Below, piece after piece: positions 20,744-29,771 of a stretch of 64,000 bases of DNA. Each line of letters begins with the position of its first letter. The stretch's first letter is position 1. A model generated the notes under the pieces. It did no database searches, was not told the origin of the DNA, and saw only the letters and a program-made list of their open reading frames with translations. The translations under genes and the position numbers were made by a program. Origin of the DNA: CAVSUB01 sp963730995 (lineage in GTDB: Bacteria; Acidobacteriota; Vicinamibacteria; Vicinamibacterales; 2-12-FULL-66-21). The stretch spans positions 1,364,001-1,428,000 of the forward strand of contig CAVSUB010000013.1 of the NCBI GenBank assembly GCA_963730995.1, in the 5' to 3' direction.

Positions 20744-21448
20744 TCAGAGTGTGGTGTCGCCGGGCGACGGCGATCGGCCCGAGGCCTGGCGCTCGTGCAC
20801 GATTCGCATGACCTCATCGATCACGTCCTGGATCGCAACGCCCGTCGTATCGATCGCGACGGCGTCTGCCGCGCGGACGAGGGGCGCCGCCGCGCGCGTC
20901 CGGTCGCTCCGATCGCGCGCCTCCAGAGCGGTGGCCACTTCCGCGAGCGCTGCGCCGGTCCGTCCCGACGCGTGAAGCGGATCGAGCGCTCGACGGCGCG
21001 CGCGTTCCTCAGGCGAGGCGTCCAGGAAGATCTTGACGTCAGCATCCGGAAACACGACGGTCCCGATGTCGCGCCCCTCGATGACGACGCTTCCCTGCTT
21101 GCCCAGCTCGCGCTGCTGAGCGTTGAGCACCTCCCGCACGCGGGGTTGGCGCGCGACGGCCGCCGACGCCGCGTCGATCTCGGAAGTGCGAATCGCTTCC
21201 GCGACGTCCTCTCCATCGACCCGCGTGACGCCGTCGCCTATCTCCAGTTGGAGACGCTCGGCGATCGCAGCCACCGATGCCTCGTCTGTGAGATCAACCC
21301 GATCGCGCAGCGCCTTCCAGGCGACAGCTCGGTACATGGCGCCCGTGTCGATGTGCCGGTATTCGAGACGTGCCGCGACGGCACGCGCGATCGTACCCTT
21401 GCCGGCGCCCGAGGGTCCGTCGATAGCGATGATGAGACCGTTGCGCAT
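20744..21448 (-). CDS. cmk: (d)CMP kinase
   Basis: Phosphorylates CMP and dCMP with ATP. The P-loop is IAIDGPSGAGKGTIARAVA, followed by YRHIDTGAMYRAVAWKAL, the NMP-binding VIEGRDIGTVVFPDADVKIF and the LID arginines in SPEERARRRAL and RSDRTRAAAPL. 234 aa. I start at ATG 21448; the frame is open further but enters the divergent gene. cmk upstream of rpsA is a widespread arrangement, here interrupted by the propeller and basic-protein genes. Only 21 bases separate its start from the divergent hydrolase. Confidence 0.95.
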   Translation of the reverse strand: MRNGLIIAIDGPSGAGKGTIARAVAARLEYRHIDTGAMYRAVAWKALRDRVDLTDEASVAAIAERLQLEIGDGVTRVDGEDVAEAIRTSEIDAASAAVARQPRVREVLNAQQRELGKQGSVVIEGRDIGTVVFPDADVKIFLDASPEERARRRALDPLHASGRTGAALAEVATALEARDRSDRTRAAAPLVRAADAVAIDTTGVAIQDVIDEVMRIVHERQASGRSPSPGDTTL

Positions 21449-21469
21449 ACCACTGCTATTATCCTCGCG

Positions 21470-22624
21470 ATGCGACGGTCGAGGACAACGGCGCTGACCT
21501 TCGTCGCCGTCGCCCTCGTGCTGGCGCTCGGCGGCTTCGTTGCGGAATACGCCCGAGGCGCCGCATTCGTTGCCCGCGCCGCCGGCGCGACAGGCCTCGT
21601 TCGCAGTGTCGCCGACTGGCACCGGCAGCCGGTCACCGAATCCTCCATCGAGATCGCCTGGCGAGCAGGCTCCCTCCGGGGCCACCGGTATCAGCCCAGC
21701 CGCGCGACGGGCCGGCCGTTGCTGCTCGTTCCAGGCGTCCACGCCTCAGGCATCGACGAGCCTCGCCTTATCGGGTTCGCGCGCGAGCTCGCGTCCATGG
21801 GTCACACCACGGTGACAGCGGAGTTGTCGGACCTCGCCCACTACAGCGTCACGGCCCGAAGTACGGACATGATCGAAGATGCCGCCTTGTGGCTGCTCCA
21901 GCAGCCCGATCTTCCGGCGGATGGCCGGATCGGGATGATTGGGATCAGCTTCGCAGGCGGACTGTCGATCGTCGCTGCAGGGCGGCCGACGCTCCGCGAT
22001 CGGGTCGCGTTCGTCTTGTCGTTCGGGGGGCACGGGGACCTGCCGCGTACGCTGCACTATCTCGCGACCGGCCTGCAGCCCGATGGCATGCATCGGCCGC
22101 CGCACGACTACGGAGTTGCGATCATCCTGCTCGGCGTAGCCGACCGCGTGGTGCCGGAGTCTCAGGCTCCCGCACTACGCGCTGCGATTCTTTCGTTCCT
22201 CGAGGCCTCGCGCCTGGACATGATGGACAAGGAACAGGCCTCCCGCGAGTTCGCGCACGCACGGACGCTGGCGGACACACTTCCGGAGCCGTCGAGAACG
22301 CTCATGACGTACGTGAACAACCGCGACGTCGCCCACCTCGGTCCGATCCTCGAGCCGCATCTCACGGCGCTCGGAGGCGATCCGGCGCTCTCACCGGATC
22401 ATTCGCCCGCGCCCGCGTGCCCGGTGTATCTCCTGCACGGGATGGATGACAACGTCATCCCTGCCATCGAGTCAGCGCTGCTGGCGCGTACGCTTCGAGA
22501 CCGCGGTGTCAACGTACGGTTTCTCGCAACGCCGATGGTCACCCACGCCTCCGTGGAGCACTCGGCGCTCGCGTCCTCCGCGTGGGACCTCGTTCGCTTC
22601 TGGAGTGCGGTGCTGGACGACTAG
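21470..22624 (+). CDS. membrane-anchored alpha/beta hydrolase
   Basis: 384 residues, N-terminal signal anchor (TALTFVAVALVLALGGFVAEYA), then an alpha/beta-hydrolase fold: LLLVPGVHASGIDEPRL as oxyanion-hole strand, the nucleophile elbow GMIGISFAGGLSI (G-x-S-x-G with Ser), YLLHGMDDNVIP supplying the Asp, and THASVEHSALA supplying a late His. Distantly like dienelactone hydrolases or acyl esterases; substrate unknown. The 3' end overlaps the convergent rluB by 86 bases, in a segment derived from the family A hairpin repeat. Confidence 0.75.
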   Translation: MRRSRTTALTFVAVALVLALGGFVAEYARGAAFVARAAGATGLVRSVADWHRQPVTESSIEIAWRAGSLRGHRYQPSRATGRPLLLVPGVHASGIDEPRLIGFARELASMGHTTVTAELSDLAHYSVTARSTDMIEDAALWLLQQPDLPADGRIGMIGISFAGGLSIVAAGRPTLRDRVAFVLSFGGHGDLPRTLHYLATGLQPDGMHRPPHDYGVAIILLGVADRVVPESQAPALRAAILSFLEASRLDMMDKEQASREFAHARTLADTLPEPSRTLMTYVNNRDVAHLGPILEPHLTALGGDPALSPDHSPAPACPVYLLHGMDDNVIPAIESALLARTLRDRGVNVRFLATPMVTHASVEHSALASSAWDLVRFWSAVLDD

Positions 22625-23424
22625 CTACACCCGGAGGCTTCGCCCCCGGCGCGCCTGGCACGGCCCGCCTGGAGGGTCCGGTACTTGCGTGCCTCTTGAG
22701 CGCCGCCACCTCGTCGGCTGACAGCTCTCGGAAATCGCCTGGGCGCAGTTTCGCGTCTCTGATCGGTCCGATCGCCACACGCCGCAACCGAACTACGGGA
22801 TGGCCGATCGCTTCGAACATCTTCCGAACCTGCCGATTGCGCCCTTCATGAATGACGATCGTGAGGAGCGTTTCCACGCGACTTTCGTCAGGCCCGACCA
22901 GCTTGATGCGCTGCACTTCGGCCGGCGCGGTGCGGCGTCCATCGATCACGACCCCGCGCGCGATCCGCTCCAATCTCGTGGTCGTCCGGTACGCCGAGAA
23001 CGCGGACTTCGTACTCGCGCCCGACGCCATGGCTTGGATGCGTCAACATCGCTGCCAGGTCGCCGTCGCTCGTCAGGATCAGCAGGCCTTCCGACTCGTA
23101 GTCGAGTCGCCCGACCGGATAGATGTAGTCGCGGATCCCGTGGCGCGCGAGAAGGTCGATGACCGTCGGACGATGTTGCGGATCGACGCGGCTCGTGATG
23201 TAGCCGCGGGGCTTGTTCAGGAGAAAGTAACGGCGACGTGCCGGCGGCTTGACTCGTCTCCCATCGACCCTGATGTCGTCCGCCTCCGGATCCGCTTTCG
23301 ATCCGAGCTCCAGAACCGTCGAGTTGTTGACCGTGACGCGGCCCTGGGTGATGAGCTCCTCCGCGGCGCGGCGCGAGGCGACGCCGGCCGTCGAGAGAAT
23401 CTTCTGAAGGCGGATCTGAGGCAT
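22539..23424 (-). CDS. rluB: 23S rRNA pseudouridine synthase, RluB type; +1 frameshift
   Basis: N-terminal S4 domain (RLQKILSTAGVASRRAAEELI), then the catalytic signature GRLDYESEGLLILTSDGDLA with the active-site Asp. The frame breaks after VPDDHEI at CC 22970-22971; with one base fewer it continues as ERIARGVVIDGRRTAPAEV, HEGRNRQVRKMFEAIGHPV and ends in a low-complexity basic tail that is partly encoded by hairpin repeat DNA and overlaps the convergent hydrolase. Modifies a uridine in domain V of 23S rRNA. Last gene of the M50-trpS-scpA-scpB-rluB operon, a known synteny with ScpAB. Length 3n+1. Confidence 0.92.
22630..22652. repeat. hairpin repeat family A, copy 1
   Basis: cccggaggcttcgcccccgg, with one mismatch in the stem, directly behind the hydrolase stop codon and inside the 3' end of rluB on the other strand. 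Same core (ggggcttcgcccc) as at 26698-26720 and the two tandem copies at 33636-33690. Confidence 0.7.
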
Positions 23425-23449
23425 GAATCCGAGCGGTCAGGTCTGACGC

Positions 23450-24116
23450 TCAATGCACCGTGTCGTCGCGCGGAGCCGACCACAGCGGGCTCCTCTGCGG
23501 AAGCGTCTGAGTGGATTTCCTCCGGCGAGCCCTCGAACGGCAGCGCCGACGTCGTCGCAGTCGGCTCCAGCAGCGCATTCGGCAGCTCGAAGCCGAGCAC
23601 GTCGGACATCTCCTCGACCTTCGGCAGATCGCTCAGGTCGTTGAGCCCGAAGCGTTCGAGAAACTCGCGAGTCGTCGCGTACATGAATGGGCGCCCGACC
23701 ACCTGCTTGCGGCCGACGGTCTTGATCAACTTCCGCTCGATCAGCGTGGAGAGCACGCCTCCGCTGCTGCTGACGCCACGAATCTCGGCAATCTCGGGAG
23801 CGGTGATGGGCTGCTTGTACGCGATGACCGCCAGCGTCTCGAGCGATTGGACCGACAGCTTCTGCGTCGTCCGCTCGTGAAACAGCCTGCGGACCCACTC
23901 GTGCAGCTCCGGACGCGTCACGATCTGGTATCCGCCCGCAACCTCCACCAGCTGAAGACCGCCTGGCCTGTCGTAGTCGGCCCGAACCGCCGCTACTGCG
24001 GCGTCGACATCCTCGCGAGGCTCAGACTCGAGAAGCTTGTAGAGCGTCTTGGGCGTCACCGGATCGGGCGACGCGAAGATCAGCGCTTCGACGATCGGTT
24101 TGAGATGGTCTGACAC
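23450..24116 (-). CDS. scpB: segregation and condensation protein B; probable +1 frameshift in the tail
   Basis: Kleisin-associated winged-helix protein that joins Smc and ScpA in the bacterial condensin. GTG start at 24116, 9 bases after scpA. Conserved parts: IVEALIFASPDPVTPKTLYK, GYQIVTRPELHEWVRRLF, LSVQSLETLAVIAYKQPIT, EIAEIRGVSSSGGVLSTLI and GRPFMYATTREFLERFGLN-DLSDLP. As printed, the frame then runs 200 bases into rluB. One base fewer in the variable tail gives the stop TGA 23450-23452, 25 bases before rluB, and length 3n+1. I cannot place the extra base exactly; the region 23455-23520 is likely. Confidence 0.88.
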
Positions 24117-24125
24117 GGTTCGCCT

Positions 24126-24987
24126 CTACTCCCCGTTTGGTTTTTCGATACTTGCGCCGGCCGCCGCCGGTTCGACTCGAGCCGCGTGCGCTGCTTCCTC
24201 GGCGGCATGACGCGTTTCTGGATCGAGCAGCGGATGTGGAGCGTCGGCCGGACGCGCGCGACGATACACGCGAATCGGCCCCACCGATCCTGCCTGGAAG
24301 ACACGCACCAGCTTGAGCCGAATCATCTCGAGCAGCGCGAGAAACGTCACGATGAGGCCGGCCCGCGTCTGCACGTCGGCGAACAGGTCCTCGAAGCCGC
24401 AGGCCTCGGTCTCCGAGAGACGCGTCATGAGCTGCTCGATCCGATCCTCGATCGGTATCTGCTCGGCGGGCAGGTACACCTTCGGCCGGTGCTTCGCGCG
24501 CTCGACGACCGCCCGAAACGCGCTGATCAGGCTGAAGAGATCGACTTCGACCTCGGGCTCGGGCGCCTCGCCGGCGATCTCGGTGATTGGGCCGTCCGGC
24601 CGCGTCCATTGTGCGCTTCGCAGCGTCTCCCGCTCGTGCAGCAGTTCCGCCGCGGCCTTGTACTTCTGATGTTCCAGCAGCCGGCGCATCAGCGCCTCGC
24701 GCGGATCCTCGTCCGGATCTTCCTGCGTCGGATCGGTCCTCGGGAGAAGCGTCCGGGACTTGATGTGGATCAACGTCGCGGCCATCACGAGGAAATCCCC
24801 CGCAACGTCGAGGTTCAGCTCCTGCATCAAGTCGATGTAGTCGAGGTACTGCTTCGTCACCAGCACGATCGGAATGTCGTAGATGTTGATCTCGTGCTTG
24901 CGAATGAGATGGAGCAGCAGATCGAGAGGCCCTTCGAAATTGGCCAGCTTGACGCGGATAGCCCTCGAGCGTGGATTCGAATTCCAT
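24126..24987 (-). CDS. scpA: segregation and condensation protein A (kleisin); +1 frameshift at codon 9
   Basis: Kleisin bridging the Smc heads. The ATG at 24987 begins MEFESTLE; at CCC 24962-24964 one base too many shifts the frame, and the next frame reads AIRVKLANFEGPLDLLLHLI-RKHEINIYDIPI, the family's hallmark N-terminal Smc-neck binder, then YLDYIDLMQELNLDVAGDFL-VMAATLIHIKSRTLLP. The middle is acidic and variable, and the C-terminal winged helix ends TRAGLIVTFLALLEMIRLK-LVRVFQ. The tail to 24126 is Ala/Pro/Arg rich. Length 3n+1, 286 aa when corrected. Starts 14 bases after trpS. Confidence 0.93.
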
Positions 24988-25001
24988 TGGTGAGTCCCGC
25001 G

Positions 25002-25992
25002 TCAGTACCGCAGTTTGACGGCAGCGCGCACGCGCTCCATGGTGGCCTCGGCGATCTCGCGGGCCTTTCGCGATCCTTCGAAGAGGATCTCACGCAGCGC
25101 CGACGGTTTCGCGGCCAGTTCGGCGCGCCGCGCGCGCATCGGATCGAGATGTGCGTTGAGGGCCTTGGCAAGCTTCGTCTTCACCTCGACGTCGCCCACC
25201 TTTCCGGCTCTATACCGCGTCTTCAGATCGTCGACTTCCGCCGTGTCCGGATTGAACGCGTCATGGTAGAGAAAGACCGGATTCCCCTCCACGGTTCCCG
25301 GAATATCCGCACGGATTCTCTTCGGATCGGTGTACATCTGCATCACTTTTTTCCGCACCGTCTCCGCGTCGTCCGAGAGATCGATCGTGTTGGCGTAGCT
25401 CTTCGACATCTTTCGATTGTCGAGGCCGGGAAGGCGCGGGATCGGCGTCAGCAGGGGCTGCGGCTCGACGAAGAGCTGCCCGTAGAAGTTGTGGTAGCGG
25501 CGCACGATCTCGCGACTCAGCTCCAGGTGCGGAACCTGATCCTCGCCGACTGGCACGTAGTGCGCGTCGTAAATGATGACGTCCGCTGTCTGGAGGAGCG
25601 GATATCCGAGGAACCCGAGCGTCGACAGGTCCTTCTCCGACAGTTGTTCAATCTGCTCCTTGTACGTCGGAACGCGTTCGAGCCAGGGAATCGGCACCGT
25701 CATCGACAGGAGCAGGTTCAGCTCGGCATGCTCCGGCACCAGAGACTGCACGAACAAGGTGCTCCGCTCCGGGTCGATGCCGGCCGCAATCCAATCCGCG
25801 ACCATGTCGTACGCCGTTGGGGACGATGCCGCTGGTGTCGCTGTAGTCGCTGGTGAGCGCGTGCCAGTCGGCGACGAAGTAGAAGCAGTCGTACGGCTCC
25901 TGCAACTTGGCCCAGTTCTGCAGGGCTCCGACGAGATGACCGAGGTGCAGCTTCCCCGTCGGGCGCATGCCCGACACGACGCGTGGCTTCAC
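25002..25992 (-). CDS. trpS: tryptophanyl-tRNA synthetase; +1 frameshift
   Basis: Charges tRNA-Trp. The GTG start at 25990-25992 overlaps the stop of the protease gene (GTGA). It begins KPRVVSGMRPTGKLHLGHLVG, with HLGH as the HIGH box, then FYFVADWHALTSDYSDTSGI. At GGGG 25819-25822 one base too many breaks the frame; corrected, it reads VPTAYDMVADWIAAGIDPE and continues through VGEDQVPHLELSREIVRRYH and KMSKSYANTIDLSD to RVRAAVKLRY. A cell cannot do without this enzyme and no second copy is visible here, so a consensus error is the likeliest explanation. Corrected product about 329 aa, typical. Confidence 0.95.
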
Positions 25993-26607
25993 GGAACGAG
26001 AATCCTTTGAAAGAAGGCTGTCGGCGGCTCGATGATCGCGTTCAGCATGCCGGTCAGCATCAGGGCGTACAGCACGACGAACCCCCACTGCCGCAGGAAT
26101 CCGATCAGAGGATCGGCGCTGTGGGGGAGCAGACCGGCGAGCACGTTCCCGCCATCGAGCGGCGGAATCGGAATCAGGTTGAAGAACGCCAGCAGCAGAT
26201 TGATGACGATGAACGCCACACAGACCTGTGCGGGGAGCCCACCGCCTCCCGAGCCTGCGAGCAGCAACCGGAGTACCGACTGCGGCGGCGACGGCCTGCA
26301 GCAGGTTACTGATGGGCCCTGCAGCGGCCACCAACATGAAATCCTTGCGGCCGCGGCGCAGTCGGTTGATGTTGACCGGTACCGGCTTCGCCCATCCGAT
26401 GATGGGGAGCCCGCTGTACGCCGCCGCCAGCGGCAGCAGGATCGTCCCGATGGGATCGATGTGCACGATCGGATTCAGCGACACGCGCCCGAGGAGCCGC
26501 GCGGTGGAATCACCGAGCCGCTCAGCGGTCCAGGCATGCGCCGCCTCATGGATCGTGAGCGAGATGAGCACGATCGCGAACGGGAGAGCTATTGAAAGTA
26601 GGTCCAA
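25989..26607 (-). CDS. site-2 protease family protein (M50 metalloprotease); +1 frameshift
   Basis: Integral-membrane zinc protease of the short YwhC-like group. ISLTIHEAAHAWTAERLGD carries the HExxH motif inside a membrane helix; the second metal-ligand motif is NLIPIPPLDGGNVLAGLLP. Between them the frame breaks at CC 26276-26277 after LLQAVAAAV; with one base fewer it reads VLRLLLAGSGGGGLPAQVC. Four to five hydrophobic segments in 205 residues. The start appears to be TTG 26607, since the helix starts immediately; no clear ribosome site is seen. First gene of the operon with trpS, scpA, scpB and rluB. Substrate unknown. Length 3n+1. Confidence 0.88.
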
Positions 26608-26838
26608 AAACCGTGAACTCAGAGCGGCCCCAGGGGCCCGCGGCTGGCGTCAGGGACGGTCAAGAGTACGGCAAATCTCCTGATTTATCAAGCGTTTGTC
26701 CGGGGGCTTCGCCCCCGGACCCCAGCGCCGTCGCTCGCGGGGACCCCATGCCCCGCGCCGCTCCGGCGGGGCGCGCCCGTGGCGCGCCTATTCCGTCGCT
26801 ACAGCGGCTTCGCGCTCCCGCCAGCGCAAGGCGACGGC
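26608..26838. repeat. intergenic region with family A hairpin repeat
   Basis: No gene in these 231 bases between the M50 gene start and the uvrC stop. At 26698-26720 there is a perfect 10-bp stem gtccgggggc / gcccccggac with loop ttc, followed by cagcgccgtcgctcgcgg, gcgccgctccggcggggcgcg and a gcgcgcccgtggcgcgcc palindrome. This is the longest version of family A. The upstream half (26608-26690) shows nothing recognisable and would hold the promoter of the protease operon. Confidence 0.7.
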
Positions 26839-28893
26839 TCAGGTCCGCGATCCGAAGTGCGCCAGCACGGCATCGGCCCCTTTGACGCCGATCACGCGCG
26901 CGAGCTCTTCGCGTGCGGCACGGCGCACACCCGCGACGCTGCCGAACGCGGTGAGCAGGGCCTTGCGCCGCCGGGGGCCGATCCCGCCGATTTCGTCCAG
27001 CTCCGAGCGCAGATCGCGCGTCTTGCGCTGCTGCCGATGGAACGTCACCGCGAAGCGGTGCGCCTCATCCCGGATGCGCTGGATCAAGAGGAGCGCGGGG
27101 CTCTCGGTTGCCAGAGCAATCGGATCCTCGCGATCGCGCGTGAAGAGCAACTCCTCTTTCTTCGCGATCCCGACCGCGACGAGCGATCCCAGCCCGAGCT
27201 CCTCGAGAGCCTCGTAGGCCGCCGAGAGCTGGCCCTTGCCGCCATCGATCAGCAGGAGATCCGGAAACGCCCCGCCCGTCTCGAGAAGCTTGCGGTAGCG
27301 ACGGAGGACGACTTCGTGCATCGAGGCGAAGTCGTCCAAAATCAATGCGCGCGGGGCCCCACCCCCGCGCGCTGCGGCTGCGCCGCTCGAGGACTCGCGG
27401 CTCGCCGCGGCCGCCGGCGCTGGCGAATCGACTTCAACGCCCACCTCAGCATGCATCGCCGTCGGCGGGCTCTCCACGGTGTCCTTGTCAGCCGACGAGC
27501 GACTCAGAGGCAGGAGGCCCGACCGCCGACTGCCGACTGCGTCGCCGAGCGCCGAGCCCCGGATCCGGTACTTCCGGTATTCCGACCGCTTCATTCGTCC
27601 GTCTTCGCAGACCACCATCGATGCGACGGTCTCGGCCCCTTGGATCGTCGAAATGTCGAAGCACTCGATCCTTCGCGGCACGGCGGGAAGCGCGAGTACC
27701 GCGCGAAGGGTCTCGAGCGCGTCGTAGTGCGCCGCGACGTTCTCGTTGAAGCGCGCCTGATACGCGACCTCGGCGTTGCGCGCCGCCAGCTCGAGCAGCC
27801 CGCGCTTCTCCCCGCGTCGCGGGACCACGAGCCGGACGCGGCGTCCGGCCTGCGCGGACAACCAGCCTTCGAGCATCTCGGTGTCTGAATCACTGAAGCC
27901 GATTGGGATGTGGACCTCCGGCGGCGCCGGCCGATCGGCGTAGAACTGCTGAAGGGCCGCCTGCAGAACGTCGCACTCCCCGTTGTCACCCTTCGGCGCC
28001 GCCCCCGGCCCCGCGTCGAGCGTCTCTCCCAGCTCCGAGACGAGCTCGATCCGCTCGATCACCCGGCCTCCGCGCATCTGGAAGACCTGGACGACGGCGC
28101 CTGCCGGACCGAGCTTCAGGCCGAAGGCATCGCGATCGCCGAGCTCGACCCCGGCCATCTTCTGTTGACGGGTCCTCTGCGTCTCGATCGTCTTGATCGC
28201 GTCGCGCAGCTGCGCCGCCTGCTCGAAGCGCTCCGCGGCCGACGCCTCCGTCATCCGATCGCGAAGCCCGGCGACGAGCTCGTCGCTCCTGCCTTCGAGA
28301 AAGAGCTTCGTGTGCTCCACCGCCACCCGGTATTCCTCCTCGGTGCACAGCTCCCGCACGCACGGCGCGATGCACCGCTTGATGTCGTACTCGAGGCAGG
28401 CCCGGCCGCGCTGGCCGGTAATCGTCTCGTTGCAGGATCGGATCCCGAACAGTCTGTGCGTCAGCGACATCGTCCGCCGGCCGAGCGACGCCGGCAGGTA
28501 GGGCCCCGAATAGAAGTGATTGTCGCGCTCGACGCGGCGCGCGACCAGCACCCGCGGGAACGCCTCACCCGTCGTGAGCTGGAGGTACGGGTAGTTCTTG
28601 TCGTCCCGGAGGAGGATGTTGTACTTCGGTCCGCGCTGCTTGATCAGGTGATTCTCGAGCGCGAGCGCTTCCACGACCGAGTCGGTGACGATGACCTCGA
28701 GGCGCTGCGCTTCGTCGAGCAGGGCGTCGATGCGAGGGCTCATGCCCTGCGCGCCCAGGTAGCTCCGGACGCGATCGCGGAGGACCCGCGCCTTGCCGAC
28801 GTACAGCGTTTCGCCCGCCTCGTTGTAATAGAGGTAGACGCCCGGTTGCTCCGGAAGACGCGCTATCTGGGCCTTGAGATCACGAATCGGCAT
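26839..28893 (-). CDS. uvrC: excinuclease ABC subunit C with a repeat-derived insertion
   Basis: Makes both incisions in nucleotide excision repair, loaded by UvrB. GIY-YIG domain at residues 15-95 (GVYLYYNEAGETLYVGKARV), Cys cluster GRACLEYDIKRCIAPC near 165-180, UVR domain around 200-235 that binds UvrB, RNase H-like endonuclease domain from about 390, and two helix-hairpin-helix motifs at the end (LDEIGGIGPRRRKALLTAFG). The RNase H domain is split: EYRKYRIRG and ILDDFASMHEVVLRRYR, adjacent in relatives, are separated by about 70 Ala/Ser/Pro-rich residues (446-514). 684 aa, longer than the usual 600-620. uvrA is at 34984-37911; uvrB is not in the window. Confidence 0.95.
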   Translation of the reverse strand: MPIRDLKAQIARLPEQPGVYLYYNEAGETLYVGKARVLRDRVRSYLGAQGMSPRIDALLDEAQRLEVIVTDSVVEALALENHLIKQRGPKYNILLRDDKNYPYLQLTTGEAFPRVLVARRVERDNHFYSGPYLPASLGRRTMSLTHRLFGIRSCNETITGQRGRACLEYDIKRCIAPCVRELCTEEEYRVAVEHTKLFLEGRSDELVAGLRDRMTEASAAERFEQAAQLRDAIKTIETQRTRQQKMAGVELGDRDAFGLKLGPAGAVVQVFQMRGGRVIERIELVSELGETLDAGPGAAPKGDNGECDVLQAALQQFYADRPAPPEVHIPIGFSDSDTEMLEGWLSAQAGRRVRLVVPRRGEKRGLLELAARNAEVAYQARFNENVAAHYDALETLRAVLALPAVPRRIECFDISTIQGAETVASMVVCEDGRMKRSEYRKYRIRGSALGDAVGSRRSGLLPLSRSSADKDTVESPPTAMHAEVGVEVDSPAPAAAASRESSSGAAAARGGGAPRALILDDFASMHEVVLRRYRKLLETGGAFPDLLLIDGGKGQLSAAYEALEELGLGSLVAVGIAKKEELLFTRDREDPIALATESPALLLIQRIRDEAHRFAVTFHRQQRKTRDLRSELDEIGGIGPRRRKALLTAFGSVAGVRRAAREELARVIGVKGADAVLAHFGSRT
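27349..27559. repeat. in-frame repeat insertion inside uvrC
   Basis: About 210 bases that interrupt the conserved RNase H-like part of uvrC without breaking the frame. One end carries the family B core (gcgcggggccccaccccc and the following palindromes), the other the heptamer tract ccgccgactgccgactg seen also at 46300-46388 and 53980-54030. Between them is a short unrelated stretch (27430-27505). Confidence 0.7.
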
Positions 28894-28958
28894 GCGCTAC
28901 ACTGCGAGTTTTGGCGCAGTCCTGAACCTTTCATTATAGCGCGCCGCACACGACAGTC

Positions 28959-29546
28959 ATGACCTTCACCGGGCTCATCGGGCGCATCTGCATGTTTCCG
29001 CTGCGCGCGATCATCGCGACGGCGGTGGCCCTCAGAATCCACCCCAATGTTCTGACCTTCGTCGGCGTCCTCATCAACGTAGCCGCGGCGTGCGCGCTGG
29101 GGCTCGGGCGCTTCGTCCTGGCCGGCGTGATCATGATCGTCGCGAACATCTTCGACTTCATCGACGGCAAGGTGGCCGTCGAGCTCGATGCGGTGAGCGC
29201 GTTCGGCGGGTTCTGGGACTCGGTCATCGACCGCTTCTCGGACATCTCGCTCTTCATCGGTTTGATCTTCCTCTACTCGCAGCACGAGCGCACCGACTAC
29301 GTCATGATCGCCGCTCTCGCGATGATGTTCGCGATCATGACGAGCTACACGCGGGCCCGCGCCGAGTCGCTCATCCCAAAATGCAAAGTCGGCTTCATGG
29401 AGCGCCCCGAGCGCATCGTCCTGTTCATGATCGGCGCCTTCACGAACCGGATGGCGGCCGTGTTGTGGGTCATCCTGATCCTGTCGATCTTCACGGTGGC
29501 GGATCGGATCATCCTGACCCATCGCGAGCTTCGCAACGCGGCATGA
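28959..29546 (+). CDS. CDP-alcohol phosphatidyltransferase family membrane protein
   Basis: Transfers a phosphoalcohol from a CDP-linked donor to an acceptor alcohol in the membrane (phospholipid head-group or inositol-phosphate type synthesis). The signature D-x2-D-G-x2-A-R-x8-G-x3-D-x3-D appears as DFIDGKVAVELDAVSAFGG and FWDSVID, with all four Asp present but Val in place of the signature Arg. Five or six hydrophobic helices, 195 aa. RPERIVLFMIGAF follows the pattern of bacterial archaetidylinositol-phosphate-synthase-like homologs. Stop overlaps the next start as ATGA. Substrate unknown. Confidence 0.85.
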   Translation: MTFTGLIGRICMFPLRAIIATAVALRIHPNVLTFVGVLINVAAACALGLGRFVLAGVIMIVANIFDFIDGKVAVELDAVSAFGGFWDSVIDRFSDISLFIGLIFLYSQHERTDYVMIAALAMMFAIMTSYTRARAESLIPKCKVGFMERPERIVLFMIGAFTNRMAAVLWVILILSIFTVADRIILTHRELRNAA

Positions 29547-29740
29547 GGAATCCCGTCACGCTCCCGGCTCGCGTCCTCTGGAATGCGTTCTTCTGGACCT
29601 ACGAGCGCGCCACCTGGCAATACGACCTGATGGTCGTGGCCATCCTCGCGTTCATCTGGCTGACGCCGCCGGACTGGCTGAACGATCCGATGGCCACCGG
29701 CGACGGGCCCATCGGGTGGCTGATCGATCGCCTCAAGTAG
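29543..29740 (+). CDS. small single-pass membrane protein coupled to the phosphotransferase
   Basis: 65 residues: a basic/aromatic N-terminus (LWNAFFWTYERATWQYD), one hydrophobic helix (LMVVAILAFIWLTP) and a short tail ending DGPIGWLIDRLK. ATGA overlap with the phosphotransferase argues for coupled translation and a possible accessory subunit. I do not recognise a domain. The palindromic element starts about 30 bases after its stop. Confidence 0.7.
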   Translation: MRNPVTLPARVLWNAFFWTYERATWQYDLMVVAILAFIWLTPPDWLNDPMATGDGPIGWLIDRLK

Positions 29741-29771
29741 CAGGTCGAGGTCCGTCGTGACGGTGTTCACT

